From contig CP019454.1 in assembly GCA_002951815.1 (NCBI GenBank), positions 2,356,001 to 2,420,000 on the forward strand: DNA of 64,000 nt. The letters are read 5' to 3'. Made by a program: the position numbers and the translations under genes. Below the pieces are notes generated by a model. It ran no database searches. It worked only from the letters and a program-made list of their open reading frames with translations, and was not told the origin of the DNA. The stretch is from Sulfobacillus thermotolerans. Its GTDB lineage: Bacteria; Bacillota; Sulfobacillia; Sulfobacillales; Sulfobacillaceae. Of the stretch, positions 1 through 8,426 are shown piece by piece (within the stretch, counting starts at the first letter, position 1; each line of letters opens with the position of its first letter).

Positions 1-115
1 CGTCGTCGACGCCTTGCACGCCGAGTTCGTGAGCGACTTCGTATTTGAACTGGTCAAGAGCCTTTTGAGCGCCTTGGACCATCGCCCGGTTGCCGGTGTT
101 GCTTCCTCGTGCCAT
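1..115 (-). CDS. alpha/beta-type small acid-soluble spore protein (5' part, runs off the window)
   Basis: The 38 visible residues begin MARGSNTGNRAMVQGAQKAL and continue with a DQFKYEVAHELGV segment, the typical N-terminal half of alpha/beta-type SASPs. These proteins coat and protect spore DNA and are degraded at germination by the GPR protease, which cuts near a Glu-Ile/Val-Ala site like the EVA seen here. The start ATG at 115 is preceded by AAGGAGGTG. The C-terminal half lies outside the window. A forespore-type promoter sits directly upstream. It shows that the organism sporulates. Confidence 0.85.
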   Translation of the reverse strand, partial: MARGSNTGNRAMVQGAQKALDQFKYEVAHELGVQGVDD

Positions 116-146
116 CGTGTTCACCTCCTTGTTTGTGTGGTGAGGT

Positions 147-176
147 TAGTATGACTCCCTCTGGCGTTTTTACTCC
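147..176 (-). promoter_or_regulatory. candidate sigma-G/F forespore promoter of the SASP gene
   Basis: On the minus strand a -10 element CATACTA (153-147) is an exact match to the sigma-G consensus. It is preceded after 17 bases by GGAGTA (176-171), a partial match to TGAATA. It lies about 30 bases upstream of the SASP start codon, and forespore expression is the rule for this gene family. Assigned by motif only. Confidence 0.6.
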
Positions 177-234
177 GGTAACGTTTGGAAAGAATTTATG
201 AATCTTTTGGATCGTATGAAACCGTGATGAATCG

Positions 235-1581
235 TTAACGAACTGGGCTGCGTGATTTTTTATCCGTTTTGCTCTGGGCCTGCGACATGGTGCGCACCCC
301 GCCGCCTGAACCTCCGCCCCGGAGATTTTTGGGCAGCATAAGCTTTTCATTAATAAAGAACCACGAAAGAACCGCTGTAACAGCAGCCAACGCTGCCGCG
401 CCCCAAAAGGTGAGGTAACGGTGGGTCATGGCCATGGCAAAAATAGGTGGTCCCATTGCGACTCCGAAGAATCGGACACTCCCGTAAAGACTCGTCACGA
501 CGCCCCGCTCTTTGGATGAGGTTGCGCTTGTCACAAGGGTATTAATAGAGGGCAAGACACTTCCCGTTCCAATACCTTGGATGACCAAAATGCCGATGGC
601 CAAATAAGGATTAGTGGTGGCAAAAAACGGTTCGATGACCATCGCTAGTGCGATTAATCCCATGCCAATGACGACAATGGGGCGCGACCACTGCGCTAAT
701 CGTTTTTGCAACACCGTGCCAGAGATATAGGACATAACGGCGGAGGCCAGCACTGGAATGGCGATGACCAATCCGCGCGTAAACTCCCCGTAGCCGAAGT
801 TCTTTTCCAAAATGTCTGCGAGATAGCTTAGGACTCCGAATAGCACAAATAAGACGACCGCTCCACCCAAAAAGGTGGTGAGAATCGATCCCGTTTTGGT
901 TTTGAACGTCGTGGCCAATCCTTTCCAGTATTGACTCATGCCGCCTTCGACCTTTTGGTTTTTCGGTTCCTTTATTAAAAACCAAATCCCAGCGGCAATC
1001 GGAAACGACAAGAGACCATACACAAAAAACGGAGCAAACCATACGATAAGTGCCAGCGCGGATCCCGCGATAGGTGAAATGACTTTGCCCAGACCATTGG
1101 CGGCTTCCAACGTGCCTAAGGCGCCCGCACGTTTTTCCGATTGAAACATGTCGCCCGCCACCGCCATAGCCAATTGATAGGTTCCTCCCGCCCCAATACC
1201 TTGAAGTAAGCGAAATCCCATAATCCATGGATAGGGATGGGGGATAATCCATGCCGAAATCCCGGCACCGAGACCGGCTATGCCATACACCAAAAGCGCA
1301 GGGGTCATGATCACTCGCCGTCCGACGTGATCCGAGAGTGCTCCTGCAAAGGGAATGATGATGCCGGCGGGAATGGAGAAAATGGTGATTAACAGGCCGA
1401 CTTGAAACAAGCTTAAGTGCATGACCTTCATCATCTTTGGCAAAACCGGGATGAGCATGGAATTGCCCAGAACCATGATAAAAGGGACGGTGGCTAGCAC
1501 CCAGAGCTTGCGCGTATGCGACTTAAGGTCTTCTTGCTTTGACGGTTGCTGGTTATTGCGATGTTGGGCGTGTTGAGCCAT
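235..1581 (-). CDS. MFS drug/metabolite exporter (DHA1-like)
   Basis: A 448-residue polytopic membrane protein with about 12 hydrophobic segments. The MFS motif A appears between the second and third segments as GALSDHVGRR. A charged N-terminus (about residues 1-25) and a Gly/Ser-rich basic tail lie in the cytoplasm. The arrangement fits proton-driven efflux transporters of the DHA1 type (tetracycline/multidrug/siderophore exporters); the substrate cannot be told from sequence. GGAGG lies about 9 bases before the ATG. It is transcribed away from comA. Confidence 0.85.
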   Translation of the reverse strand: MAQHAQHRNNQQPSKQEDLKSHTRKLWVLATVPFIMVLGNSMLIPVLPKMMKVMHLSLFQVGLLITIFSIPAGIIIPFAGALSDHVGRRVIMTPALLVYGIAGLGAGISAWIIPHPYPWIMGFRLLQGIGAGGTYQLAMAVAGDMFQSEKRAGALGTLEAANGLGKVISPIAGSALALIVWFAPFFVYGLLSFPIAAGIWFLIKEPKNQKVEGGMSQYWKGLATTFKTKTGSILTTFLGGAVVLFVLFGVLSYLADILEKNFGYGEFTRGLVIAIPVLASAVMSYISGTVLQKRLAQWSRPIVVIGMGLIALAMVIEPFFATTNPYLAIGILVIQGIGTGSVLPSINTLVTSATSSKERGVVTSLYGSVRFFGVAMGPPIFAMAMTHRYLTFWGAAALAAVTAVLSWFFINEKLMLPKNLRGGGSGGGVRTMSQAQSKTDKKSRSPVR

Positions 1582-1731
1582 GCCGCTGCCTCCATTTCCT
1601 TCAAATCACTCATGCTCTGTTAAGATGTCCCGTTTTGAAAGGCAGGATGACATCAAATTTATTGAATCACCTCCAGCTTTTCCCGCGAATATCGTGGCAG
1701 GGAACGGCAAAACAAATGGGAGGCCCGACAT

Positions 1732-2616
1732 ATGAGCAAACAGGATAAGGCTTGGTTTGACATCCTGGACTTTCCCCACCCGGACCGGACAGACAAACCA
1801 CGGCAGCGGGGAATGACCATGGTAATCGACAAAGGCCTCGGGATGACGGAGACTAGGGATTTAATGGAATTGGCGAGTGACTATGTCGATCAGGTGAAGC
1901 TGACCTTTGGAACATCGGCGTTTTATAAAACCCGCTTGCTTCGCCAAAAAATTGAATTGGTCAAGTCGTATGGTGTGGATATTTTCCCCGGGGGTACGTT
2001 CTTAGAGCTTGCGTTATTGCAAGGGCGCATCGTGGAATATCTTGATCGCGCTCGGGAACTTGGATTTACAGGGATTGAGGTCTCAGATGGAACGATTGCC
2101 ATTGACCCAGAGACCCGATTTTCGACGATTCAGCTGGCGCGTGCGTACGGTTTTCATTTAGTGATTAGTGAAGTCGGCAAAAAAGATCCCCGCGACGCGG
2201 TAACAGGGGAACCCCTATGGCAACAGGTGCAACAAGATCTCGATGCGGGGGCGGATACGGTCATTGTGGAAGGCCGGGAGAGTGGAGAAGGGGTTGTCAT
2301 TTATGACGACTCTGGGAATGTCCTGGAAGAAACTCTGCAAGAATTGGTAGCGCACATTCCCGATCCCAGTCGATTGCTGTGGGAAGCGCCGCAAAAAAGT
2401 CAGCAACAGGAGTTAATTTTGCGCTTTGGACCCAATGTGAATTTGGGCAATGTGCAGCCGCAAGATGTCTTAGCGCTAGAAGCTTTGCGGGTGGGATTGC
2501 GCGGAGACACCTTACGCCATTACTATTTAACGGTAAGCCAAGTCAGTGCGCCGGCTTTAGGCCCAAAACCGGTCCGGCCGCACGTTAAAGGAGAGGTGGC
2601 CTATCCGCTCGATTGA
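1732..2616 (+). CDS. comA: phosphosulfolactate synthase
   Basis: 294 residues of the ComA family. The enzyme adds sulfite to phosphoenolpyruvate to give (R)-2-phospho-3-sulfolactate. Family signatures include the early GMTMVIDKGLG segment, DQVKLTFGTSAFY, the VDIFPGGTFLELA stretch, GIEVSDGTI and SEVGKKDP. In methanogens this starts coenzyme M synthesis. In Bacillus the homologue (YitD) belongs to the route that stores sulfolactate in spores, which suits a spore former. The comB reading frame overlaps its 3' end, so the two are almost certainly co-translated. Confidence 0.92.
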   Translation: MSKQDKAWFDILDFPHPDRTDKPRQRGMTMVIDKGLGMTETRDLMELASDYVDQVKLTFGTSAFYKTRLLRQKIELVKSYGVDIFPGGTFLELALLQGRIVEYLDRARELGFTGIEVSDGTIAIDPETRFSTIQLARAYGFHLVISEVGKKDPRDAVTGEPLWQQVQQDLDAGADTVIVEGRESGEGVVIYDDSGNVLEETLQELVAHIPDPSRLLWEAPQKSQQQELILRFGPNVNLGNVQPQDVLALEALRVGLRGDTLRHYYLTVSQVSAPALGPKPVRPHVKGEVAYPLD

Positions 2617-3307
2617 TGTCATTTTTCGTTGGCAGGACGATCTTCCGGATGTATCCCATACGGCTGTTGTCGTCATCGACACCTTGCGGGCGACGACGAC
2701 CATTGCCACGATTTTAGCGAATGGAGCGCAAGCCGTTTTGCCGGTTGGAGGGGTAGAGAAAGCGTTTGCCCTGAAAGAACAAGATCCGCGTTTAGTGCTT
2801 GGCGGCGAGCGCAACAATCGGCCGTTGCCGGGATTTGATGCCGGAAATTCGCCTTACGATTATCCTCGGGCGGTGGTTGAAGGACGCCGTGTGGTTTTGA
2901 CCACGACCAATGGGACACAAGCGGTAGAGCGCACGGCCCATGCTCCATGGGTTGCCTTAGGATCTTTGGTCAATGCCCGCGCTGTGGCGCAAGCGCAACA
3001 AAGTGCCCATGATTTGGGATTGATTGTGTGCGCCGGAACTGAGGGACAGGTATCTTTAGAGGATGTGTTGGCAGCTGGGGCCATTGTGCTGCATTGGCCT
3101 CAAGAGGCGTGTACAGACCGGGCGTTAATAGCCCGCGCACTCTTTGACAAATGGCGTGACCATCTTTATGAGGGCCTCAAAACTGCGCAGCATGCCCGCG
3201 CGATTATCGCGCAAGGCCTAGACGCGGACGTAGAGTATGCGGCACGGCTCGATTTGTTGCCCCATGCCGTGGTCCGCAATAAAGAAGGATGGTTTGTCAA
3301 CCAGTAG
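2603..3307 (+). CDS. comB: 2-phosphosulfolactate phosphatase
   Basis: ComB removes phosphate from 2-phosphosulfolactate, the step after ComA. The frame contains the family signature VVIDTLRATTTIATILANGA and later a GGERNN segment, a GNSPYDY segment and TTTNGTQAV. The first ATG/GTG/TTG in frame is the TTG at 2684, but it sits inside the conserved VIDTLRATT block, so it cannot be the true start. Homology to the usual MxxxDV beginning points to ATC 2603 (or ATT 2612), shortly after AAAGGAGAGGTGG. The start is therefore non-canonical or affected by a sequence error. It overlaps comA. Confidence 0.85.
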   Translation: MRSIDVIFRWQDDLPDVSHTAVVVIDTLRATTTIATILANGAQAVLPVGGVEKAFALKEQDPRLVLGGERNNRPLPGFDAGNSPYDYPRAVVEGRRVVLTTTNGTQAVERTAHAPWVALGSLVNARAVAQAQQSAHDLGLIVCAGTEGQVSLEDVLAAGAIVLHWPQEACTDRALIARALFDKWRDHLYEGLKTAQHARAIIAQGLDADVEYAARLDLLPHAVVRNKEGWFVNQ

Positions 3308-3333
3308 CATCTGTTCTGCTTGACCAAAGAGGG

Positions 3334-3365
3334 GATCGGCCATGTTTATGGCCGGTCTTTTTTTT
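3334..3365 (+). terminator. rho-independent terminator after comAB
   Basis: A stem GATCGGCCAT / ATGGCCGGTC (one G-T pair) closes a GTTT loop and is followed by eight Ts. It lies 27 bases beyond the comB stop codon. Confidence 0.9.
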
Positions 3366-3414
3366 GCGCGGCCTTCATAGATATTGCCGTCGGACAAGGA
3401 GCAAAGGAGACAGC

Positions 3415-3885
3415 ATGTTCACTACAGAAACGATTGGCTTACTGTTGCTGCTGCTTTTAGGCATGTGGGCGCGCTCGAATCTGATTGCCGCGTCAGCGGC
3501 CATCTTGTTGGTGATTCGGTTTACCCGCATGAATTTTTTATATCCCATCCTCGAGCGTCGTGGGGTGGAAATCGGTTTGCTATTTCTGACCATGGCCATG
3601 CTGATTCCGTTTGCCTTGGGCAAAGTCAATGTCAAGGAAGTCTTTCAAAGTTTTTTTACCTTGCCAGGAATCCTCGCAGTGGTAGGGGGTGCGATTGCCA
3701 CCAATTTGAATGGGCGGGGTTTGCATTTATTAGCTAACAACAGCCATTTAATGTTTGGGCTGATTGTCGGCTCGATTTTAGGAATTGTCCTGTGGGGCGG
3801 AATCCCGGTGGGACCGCTGATGGCCGCAGGGACAACTTATTTAATGTTAGAAATGGTGGGGTGGCTGAGCCATTTCTTAAAGTAG
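3415..3885 (+). CDS. DUF441 family membrane protein
   Basis: 156 residues, almost wholly hydrophobic, with four to five membrane segments and a conserved GRGLHLLANN-type loop followed by GLIVGSILGI. This matches the DUF441 family (B. subtilis YtwI), whose function is unknown. The ATG at 3415 is chosen because AAAGGAG lies 8 bases ahead; an upstream in-frame extension would read through the comB terminator. It is followed after 15 bases by the yqhV-like gene and probably shares its transcript. Confidence 0.8.
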   Translation: MFTTETIGLLLLLLLGMWARSNLIAASAAILLVIRFTRMNFLYPILERRGVEIGLLFLTMAMLIPFALGKVNVKEVFQSFFTLPGILAVVGGAIATNLNGRGLHLLANNSHLMFGLIVGSILGIVLWGGIPVGPLMAAGTTYLMLEMVGWLSHFLK

Positions 3886-3900
3886 TCATTGGGAGGGCTC

Positions 3901-4173
3901 ATGATGGGCAATGATGTGTACTTAAAGAGTATGGTTCTTATCCGGTTTTTGTCGGCCAGTATTGAATTTACCGGCGCGTTCTTAATGTGGCGCTATCAAC
4001 GGCTTGATGTGGCCGTCCGTATTAATGGTCTGTTAGGGCTGGCAGGGCCCATTATTTTGACGTCCACGATGCTCCTAGGCATTGCTGGTCTAGCGGCGAC
4101 AAAAGTGCCGTTTGCCAAAATTGCTTGGATCGGTGCGGGCGTTGCGATGATTTTATGGGGCACCACGCGATGA
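3901..4173 (+). CDS. YqhV-like (DUF2619) small membrane protein
   Basis: 90 residues with three membrane segments. Similarity to B. subtilis YqhV is seen in a MVLIRFLSASIE-like opening, the VRINGLLGLAGP segment and a C-terminal GVAMILWG helix. In Bacillus yqhV lies beside the spoIIIA sporulation operon, but its role is unknown. The start ATG 3901 follows GGGAGGG by 3-4 bases (ATG 3904 is an alternative). Its stop codon overlaps the ATG of the next gene, implying coupled translation with the deacetylase. Confidence 0.7.
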   Translation: MMGNDVYLKSMVLIRFLSASIEFTGAFLMWRYQRLDVAVRINGLLGLAGPIILTSTMLLGIAGLAATKVPFAKIAWIGAGVAMILWGTTR

Positions 4174-4925
4174 ACGGCTTTTTTGTGATTTCCCTGCGAG
4201 GTGTTTTTCGGCATTGGAAGTTGGCGGCCGCGTTGATGTTGTTAATCGTGGGACTAAGTGAATGGCATGCGCTGCATGCGGCGTCCGCACGAGGCGGAAC
4301 GAATCCGGCCATCACATGGTATGTGCCAACCGACCAAAAGGTCGTCGCGCTGACCTTTGATGATGGGCCATGGCGTTCGTCGACGCCGCAGATTTTGCGA
4401 ATTTTAGTGCAGCATCATGCGCTCGCCACGTTTTTTGTCATTGGCCAGCAGGTGCTGCGCGATCCGGATATTATCCGCCAAGAAGTGAAAGATCATATGG
4501 AGATCGGCAATCATACCTTTTCGCACATGAATTTGGCCAAGCATAGCTATGCACAAATTGTCTCGGACCTGTCGCAAGCGAATCAGGCGATTAAAGACGT
4601 CACGGGCCATCCTCCGACGTTGTTAAGAACTCCTTATGGCACTTATAACCCCACGGTATTGCGCGCTGCACAAGAACTCCACCTGCGAGTCATAATGTGG
4701 TCGTGGACAGAAGATACAAGGGATTGGGCCAACCCTGGGGTGGAGGCGATTGTCAGTCGCGTCGTTAGTCATATTCAACCGGGCGATATTGTGCTTTTCC
4801 ATGATGGAGGATCAGACCGCTCCCAAACGATAGCCGCCCTACCGATTATCCTAAAAGACTTGACTTTGCGCGGCTACCGCTTTGTGACCGTCTCTCAGCT
4901 CCTAAAACAGGCACAGATGCATTAA
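4170..4925 (+). CDS. polysaccharide deacetylase (CE4 family), exported
   Basis: 251 residues. A hydrophobic segment at about 15-38 is a signal peptide or anchor. The NodB-type domain shows the CE4 motifs in order: TFDDGP (base and metal Asp), NHTFSH (metal His pair), RTPYG, DTRDW and the catalytic-His motif LFHDGG. Such enzymes deacetylate peptidoglycan N-acetylglucosamine or muramic acid, or polysaccharide, outside the membrane; PdaA/PdaB-type members act in spore cortex formation. The exact substrate is not resolvable. ATG 4170 overlaps the previous stop (ATGA). Confidence 0.88.
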   Translation: MNGFFVISLRGVFRHWKLAAALMLLIVGLSEWHALHAASARGGTNPAITWYVPTDQKVVALTFDDGPWRSSTPQILRILVQHHALATFFVIGQQVLRDPDIIRQEVKDHMEIGNHTFSHMNLAKHSYAQIVSDLSQANQAIKDVTGHPPTLLRTPYGTYNPTVLRAAQELHLRVIMWSWTEDTRDWANPGVEAIVSRVVSHIQPGDIVLFHDGGSDRSQTIAALPIILKDLTLRGYRFVTVSQLLKQAQMH

Positions 4926-4978
4926 AGCCGACGGCGATGGTATACTGGAATAAGTTTCTTGCTATGAGGAGGACTGAC

Positions 4979-5521
4979 ATGCGGATCGTGGGGGGATGGG
5001 CCTCCGGCCTGCGCATCGAGGCCCCTCCTGGCCAAGGCACCCGGCCGACGACAGAGCGCGTCCGCGAGGCCATTTTTAATAGTTTGCGGAATCAGGTTGA
5101 GGGGGCGCGAGTGCTCGACCTCTATGCGGGTAGTGGGGCAATGGCGTTGGAAAGCGTCTCGTGGGGCGCCGCGTCGTCGGTAGCGGTGGAGCCCAACCGA
5201 AAGGCCCAGATGGTGATTCGCGCTAACATTGAGCGGGTCAACATGAGCGAGTGGGTGCGTTTGTGGCCCGGTACAGCGGAGAGTGCTGTGGGGCATTTTC
5301 GGGACAAAGGGCATCAATTCGATCTGGTCATCTGCGATCCTCCGTGGAAAGATGGACTAAGCGCCACCATTCGCGAAGGCTTGCAAGACGTTTTGGCGCC
5401 AGAGGCATGGGTGGTCGTGGAACACCCGACAGGTCAGGATTTTGGTCCTTTGATGGGCACTATCCTTGTGAAAACACGACGCTATGGAGACACCACGATT
5501 AGCTATTGGACAAGATCCTAG
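4979..5521 (+). CDS. rsmD: 16S rRNA (guanine966-N2)-methyltransferase
   Basis: 180 residues. RsmD methylates G966 of 16S rRNA in the 30S subunit. The family opening RIVGGWASG and TRPTTERVREAIFN are present, followed by the SAM-binding motif VLDLYAGSGAMALES and the catalytic DPPW motif (CDPPWKDG). ATG 4979 is preceded by GAGGAGG. It is the first gene of a run in the order of B. subtilis ylbH-ylbI, directly before coaD. Confidence 0.93.
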   Translation: MRIVGGWASGLRIEAPPGQGTRPTTERVREAIFNSLRNQVEGARVLDLYAGSGAMALESVSWGAASSVAVEPNRKAQMVIRANIERVNMSEWVRLWPGTAESAVGHFRDKGHQFDLVICDPPWKDGLSATIREGLQDVLAPEAWVVVEHPTGQDFGPLMGTILVKTRRYGDTTISYWTRS

Positions 5522-5536
5522 AGCAAGGAGGCAGAC

Positions 5537-6028
5537 ATGGCACGACTTGCGGTTTATCCCGGTTCCTTTGATCCGATCCACTTGGGGCACGTTGACGTGA
5601 TTGAGCGGGCCGCCAAGTTATTTGACACATTGATTGTGGCTGTCTTTGTCAACGTAGGGAAAACGCCGCGATTTTCGGCGGAGGAACGCATGCAATTAGT
5701 TCAGGCCGCCACACAACACATCCCCAATGTGCGCGTTGAGAAGAGTGAAGATTTGTTGGTGCGTTATGCACAAGAACGCCAGGTCGAAGCCATTGTGCGG
5801 GGATTGCGGGCGGTCTTGGACTTTGATTACGAATTTCAAATCGCCTTGATGAACAAAAAAATGGCGCCGGACCTAGAAACCATCTTTATTCTCACCAGTG
5901 AAAAATATTCTTATCTTAGCTCTACCCTCGTCAAAGAACTCGCGTCATACCATGCAGACGTCAAGGGCCTGGTGCCACCCGTGGTCGCCCTAGCCCTTCA
6001 AGAAAAATTTGCGGGGAGCAGGGGATGA
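5537..6028 (+). CDS. coaD: phosphopantetheine adenylyltransferase
   Basis: 163 residues, the normal CoaD length. It transfers AMP to 4'-phosphopantetheine, giving dephospho-CoA, in CoA synthesis. The nucleotidyltransferase signature is seen as YPGSFDPIHLGHVDVI near the N-terminus, then VRGLRAVLDFDYEFQIALMN, and the ISSTLVKEL-like YSYLSSTLVKELA. It begins 15 bases after rsmD and its TGA overlaps the next ATG. Confidence 0.96.
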   Translation: MARLAVYPGSFDPIHLGHVDVIERAAKLFDTLIVAVFVNVGKTPRFSAEERMQLVQAATQHIPNVRVEKSEDLLVRYAQERQVEAIVRGLRAVLDFDYEFQIALMNKKMAPDLETIFILTSEKYSYLSSTLVKELASYHADVKGLVPPVVALALQEKFAGSRG

Positions 6029-6495
6029 GCATGACAAGTGAACCCATTGTGTCCGAATTGACGGTGTTATTAGACCGTTTTCAACAGTTGATTCAGCAAT
6101 CGCGCAAGTTGCCGTGGACCCACCGGGTGCTTCTTGACGAAGCGGAATTGACCACTTTGGTGGCGCAGATTCAACATGTCTTGCCCGAAGAGGTCAAACA
6201 AGCGCGGTGGGTGGTCCAGGAGCGAGACCGATTGTTGGAGGATGCTCACAAAGAGGCCCAACAGATCGTGGAAACCGCGCGGGAGCAAGCGGCGAAACTA
6301 GCGGAAGAATCCGAGATTTTGCAAGAAGCTCGTCGCAAAGCCGACCAGATTGTTGACCAAGCACGGACGACAGCGCGGGAAATTCACCGGGCAGCCAGAG
6401 TGTATGCGGATGAAATTTTGGCCGGTTTGGTCACCGAATTAAATCACTTGAGCCAGAGCCTGGAAGCAAACCGCGCAGAATTGAGGGAAGAATAA
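6025..6495 (+). CDS. coiled-coil protein of unknown function
   Basis: 156 residues, with no membrane segment. The central part (about 65-140) is a charged heptad-rich helix (EAQQIVETAREQAAKLAEE, ADQIVDQARTTAREI), resembling the stalk of ATP synthase subunit b or DivIVA-type filament proteins. It starts in the coaD stop codon (ATGA), so it is translationally coupled. It occupies the slot held by the membrane protein YlbJ in B. subtilis but is unrelated to it. No function is assigned. Confidence 0.7.
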   Translation: MSMTSEPIVSELTVLLDRFQQLIQQSRKLPWTHRVLLDEAELTTLVAQIQHVLPEEVKQARWVVQERDRLLEDAHKEAQQIVETAREQAAKLAEESEILQEARRKADQIVDQARTTAREIHRAARVYADEILAGLVTELNHLSQSLEANRAELREE

Positions 6496-6569
6496 GAGCA
6501 CAGGATCTGCGACAAAGTTTTGGTTGTCCTTGCATACGGTGATAGGGGAGGCAGTGAATTACCCACACA

Positions 6570-7340
6570 ATGGAAAAGTACGGGGTAGCGTTGGCCTTGT
6601 CATCTGGGGGCGCTAGGGGACTCGCGCATATAGGCGTGCTGAAAGTCTTGGAAAGGCACCGCATTCCCATCGTGGCCATTGCGGGCTCGAGCATGGGCGG
6701 AGTCATTGGCGCTCTCTATAGTACAGGCTATTCGGGGGAAATGATTCACGATATTGCGCGCCGCATCAAGCGCAGCCACTGGATGGATTTTTCTTTGTCC
6801 AAAATGGGCATTTTGGCCGGAAAGAAACTGGAAGCCTTGATTGAGCTCTATACCCAAGGCAAAACATTTGCCGACTGCAAGCCGCCTTTGCAATTGGTGG
6901 CGGCAGACATTGAATTGGGTGCCGAAGTGGTATTAAATACGGGGTCGCTCGCGCGCGCTGTCCGCGCCACCTCGTCGATTCCAGGGGTTTTTAGTCCGGT
7001 GGTCATTGATAACCGTACGCTGGTCGACGGCGGGATCGTCAATCGCGTACCGGTGAGTGTTCTCCCCCAAGTTCCACATAATGTAACCGTCGCCGTGGAT
7101 GTCGGCGTGACACTCACGCCGCGAGTCCATTCCTTATTTGACGTACTGTTTCAGTCTTTTGACATCATGGCGCGCGAGTTAAGCCGATATCAGCCAGTTG
7201 AAGCAGATGTTGTCATTAAGCCGAAAGTGGACTTCAGCCGCGAGAGCCATGCCTATCATGTGGATGCCATCGTTCAAGCGGGGGAGGATGCCTGCGAAGC
7301 GGCCATATCTCACATTATTGAGCTTTTAGGGGAACGATGA
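6570..7340 (+). CDS. patatin-like phospholipase (RssA/YlbK family)
   Basis: 256 residues. The patatin fold markers are in order: the oxyanion-hole glycines LSSGGARGLAHIGVL, the nucleophile elbow GSSMGG (catalytic Ser), and the catalytic Asp in VDGGIVNRVP. These are serine acyl hydrolases with a Ser-Asp dyad; the physiological lipid is unknown. It corresponds to B. subtilis ylbK, and like there it lies just before the PDZ/Lon protease gene, whose frame overlaps its stop. Confidence 0.88.
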   Translation: MEKYGVALALSSGGARGLAHIGVLKVLERHRIPIVAIAGSSMGGVIGALYSTGYSGEMIHDIARRIKRSHWMDFSLSKMGILAGKKLEALIELYTQGKTFADCKPPLQLVAADIELGAEVVLNTGSLARAVRATSSIPGVFSPVVIDNRTLVDGGIVNRVPVSVLPQVPHNVTVAVDVGVTLTPRVHSLFDVLFQSFDIMARELSRYQPVEADVVIKPKVDFSRESHAYHVDAIVQAGEDACEAAISHIIELLGER

Positions 7341-7351
7341 GGAGGAATTCA

Positions 7352-8371
7352 ATGAAGAGCAAGCGCAAGACCCTCAAATGGATTGTATGGGTCGCCGCGA
7401 TATTCGTGGCTGTCGCCGTCGTCTTATGGTTTATACCAACGCCATACCTGGTCATTACGCCGGGCGTCACCGGGAACTTAGCCCAAATGGTGCATGTGAA
7501 AAATGGGCACCCCGAGCCAGAAAAGGGCGAATTGCTCATGGTCGCGGTGGGGCTTCAGCAAGTGAATGAACTGGAATATTTGGGTGCGCGACTCGACCCA
7601 AATATGGAAATATTAAAGGCGAGCTACGCTATGGGCGGGCTGAACATGAATCAATACATTCAGTATAATGAGAGCCTGATGACCAATAGCCAGTTAACGG
7701 CTGAAGTGGCGGGTGAACGCCTTGCAGGCCTTCATGCGTATGTGAAAACCGTACCGGGGGCGTTGGTGATTGGGGTGTTAAAAAAGGGCAATGCTCAAGG
7801 CAAGCTGCAGCCGGGTGATTTAATTACCAAAATCGGGCCTTATTCCATTACCAACCCCAATCAAGTCCATGATATTATGCTCAAGCATTTTACGTTTGGG
7901 GAAATTGTGCCCTTTACCGTCGTGCGCAAGCACCAAACTGTGGTAGTGCCGATTCGGACGACCCATATTCCTCATGACTCCGCGCCAGCGATTGGCGTCA
8001 TGATCTCGTCGTTGCAAGAACCTGTTATTCCACGGCCTGTCAGCATTAACAGCGAGGGCATTGGCGGTCCGAGTGCGGGGATGATGTTTTCTCTTGAAAT
8101 TTACTCCCAAATTACGGGGAAAGACTTAGCCCACGGGCGAATTGTTGCGGGAACTGGGGAGATTACCCCGTCGGGACAGGTGCAGCCTATTGGAGGGGTC
8201 GCTCAAAAGGTTATTACTGTCCATCGTTCTGGGGCCACCGTGTTTCTTTGCCCCACAGCCAATTATCCGAAAGCCTTGGCTATGGCGCGCCGCAAAGGGT
8301 ATCACATGACCATTTATCCCGTGTCGAATCTCACGCAAGCCTTGCACGATATCACCAAAGCAACTACATAA
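7352..8371 (+). CDS. sepM: membrane-anchored PDZ/Lon-type serine protease (SepM/YlbL)
   Basis: 339 residues. One N-terminal membrane helix (about 8-30) is followed by a PDZ domain (around VLKKGNAQGKLQPGDLITKI) and a C-terminal Lon-type S16 domain with the Ser-Lys dyad: Ser in GGPSAGMMF and Lys in GGVAQKV. The active site faces outward. In streptococci SepM processes competence peptide; in B. subtilis YlbL is linked to cell-division control after DNA damage. ATG 7352 is preferred over ATG 7337 because AGGAGG lies 6 bases upstream of it. Confidence 0.9.
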   Translation: MKSKRKTLKWIVWVAAIFVAVAVVLWFIPTPYLVITPGVTGNLAQMVHVKNGHPEPEKGELLMVAVGLQQVNELEYLGARLDPNMEILKASYAMGGLNMNQYIQYNESLMTNSQLTAEVAGERLAGLHAYVKTVPGALVIGVLKKGNAQGKLQPGDLITKIGPYSITNPNQVHDIMLKHFTFGEIVPFTVVRKHQTVVVPIRTTHIPHDSAPAIGVMISSLQEPVIPRPVSINSEGIGGPSAGMMFSLEIYSQITGKDLAHGRIVAGTGEITPSGQVQPIGGVAQKVITVHRSGATVFLCPTANYPKALAMARRKGYHMTIYPVSNLTQALHDITKATT

Positions 8372-8394
8372 AAACGCCAAAATTGCCCACACTA

Positions 8395-8414
8395 CAGGAG
8401 ATATTAATCTCCTG
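8395..8414 (+). promoter_or_regulatory. hairpin directly before the ribosome site of the Ser/Asn/Gln-rich gene
   Basis: A perfect 8-bp stem CAGGAGAT / ATCTCCTG closes an ATTA loop. It abuts the ribosome site GGAGGG at 8415-8420, and the GTG start is at 8427. There is no T-run, so it is not a classical terminator. It could set mRNA stability or ribosome access for the downstream gene (inference). Confidence 0.45.
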
Positions 8415-8426
8415 GGAGGGACAATA

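Noticed and set aside
1582-1731. Sporulation promoter upstream of comA
   Set aside because: TGAATC is followed at a suitable distance only by a poor -10 (CGAATATC), so no assignment was made.
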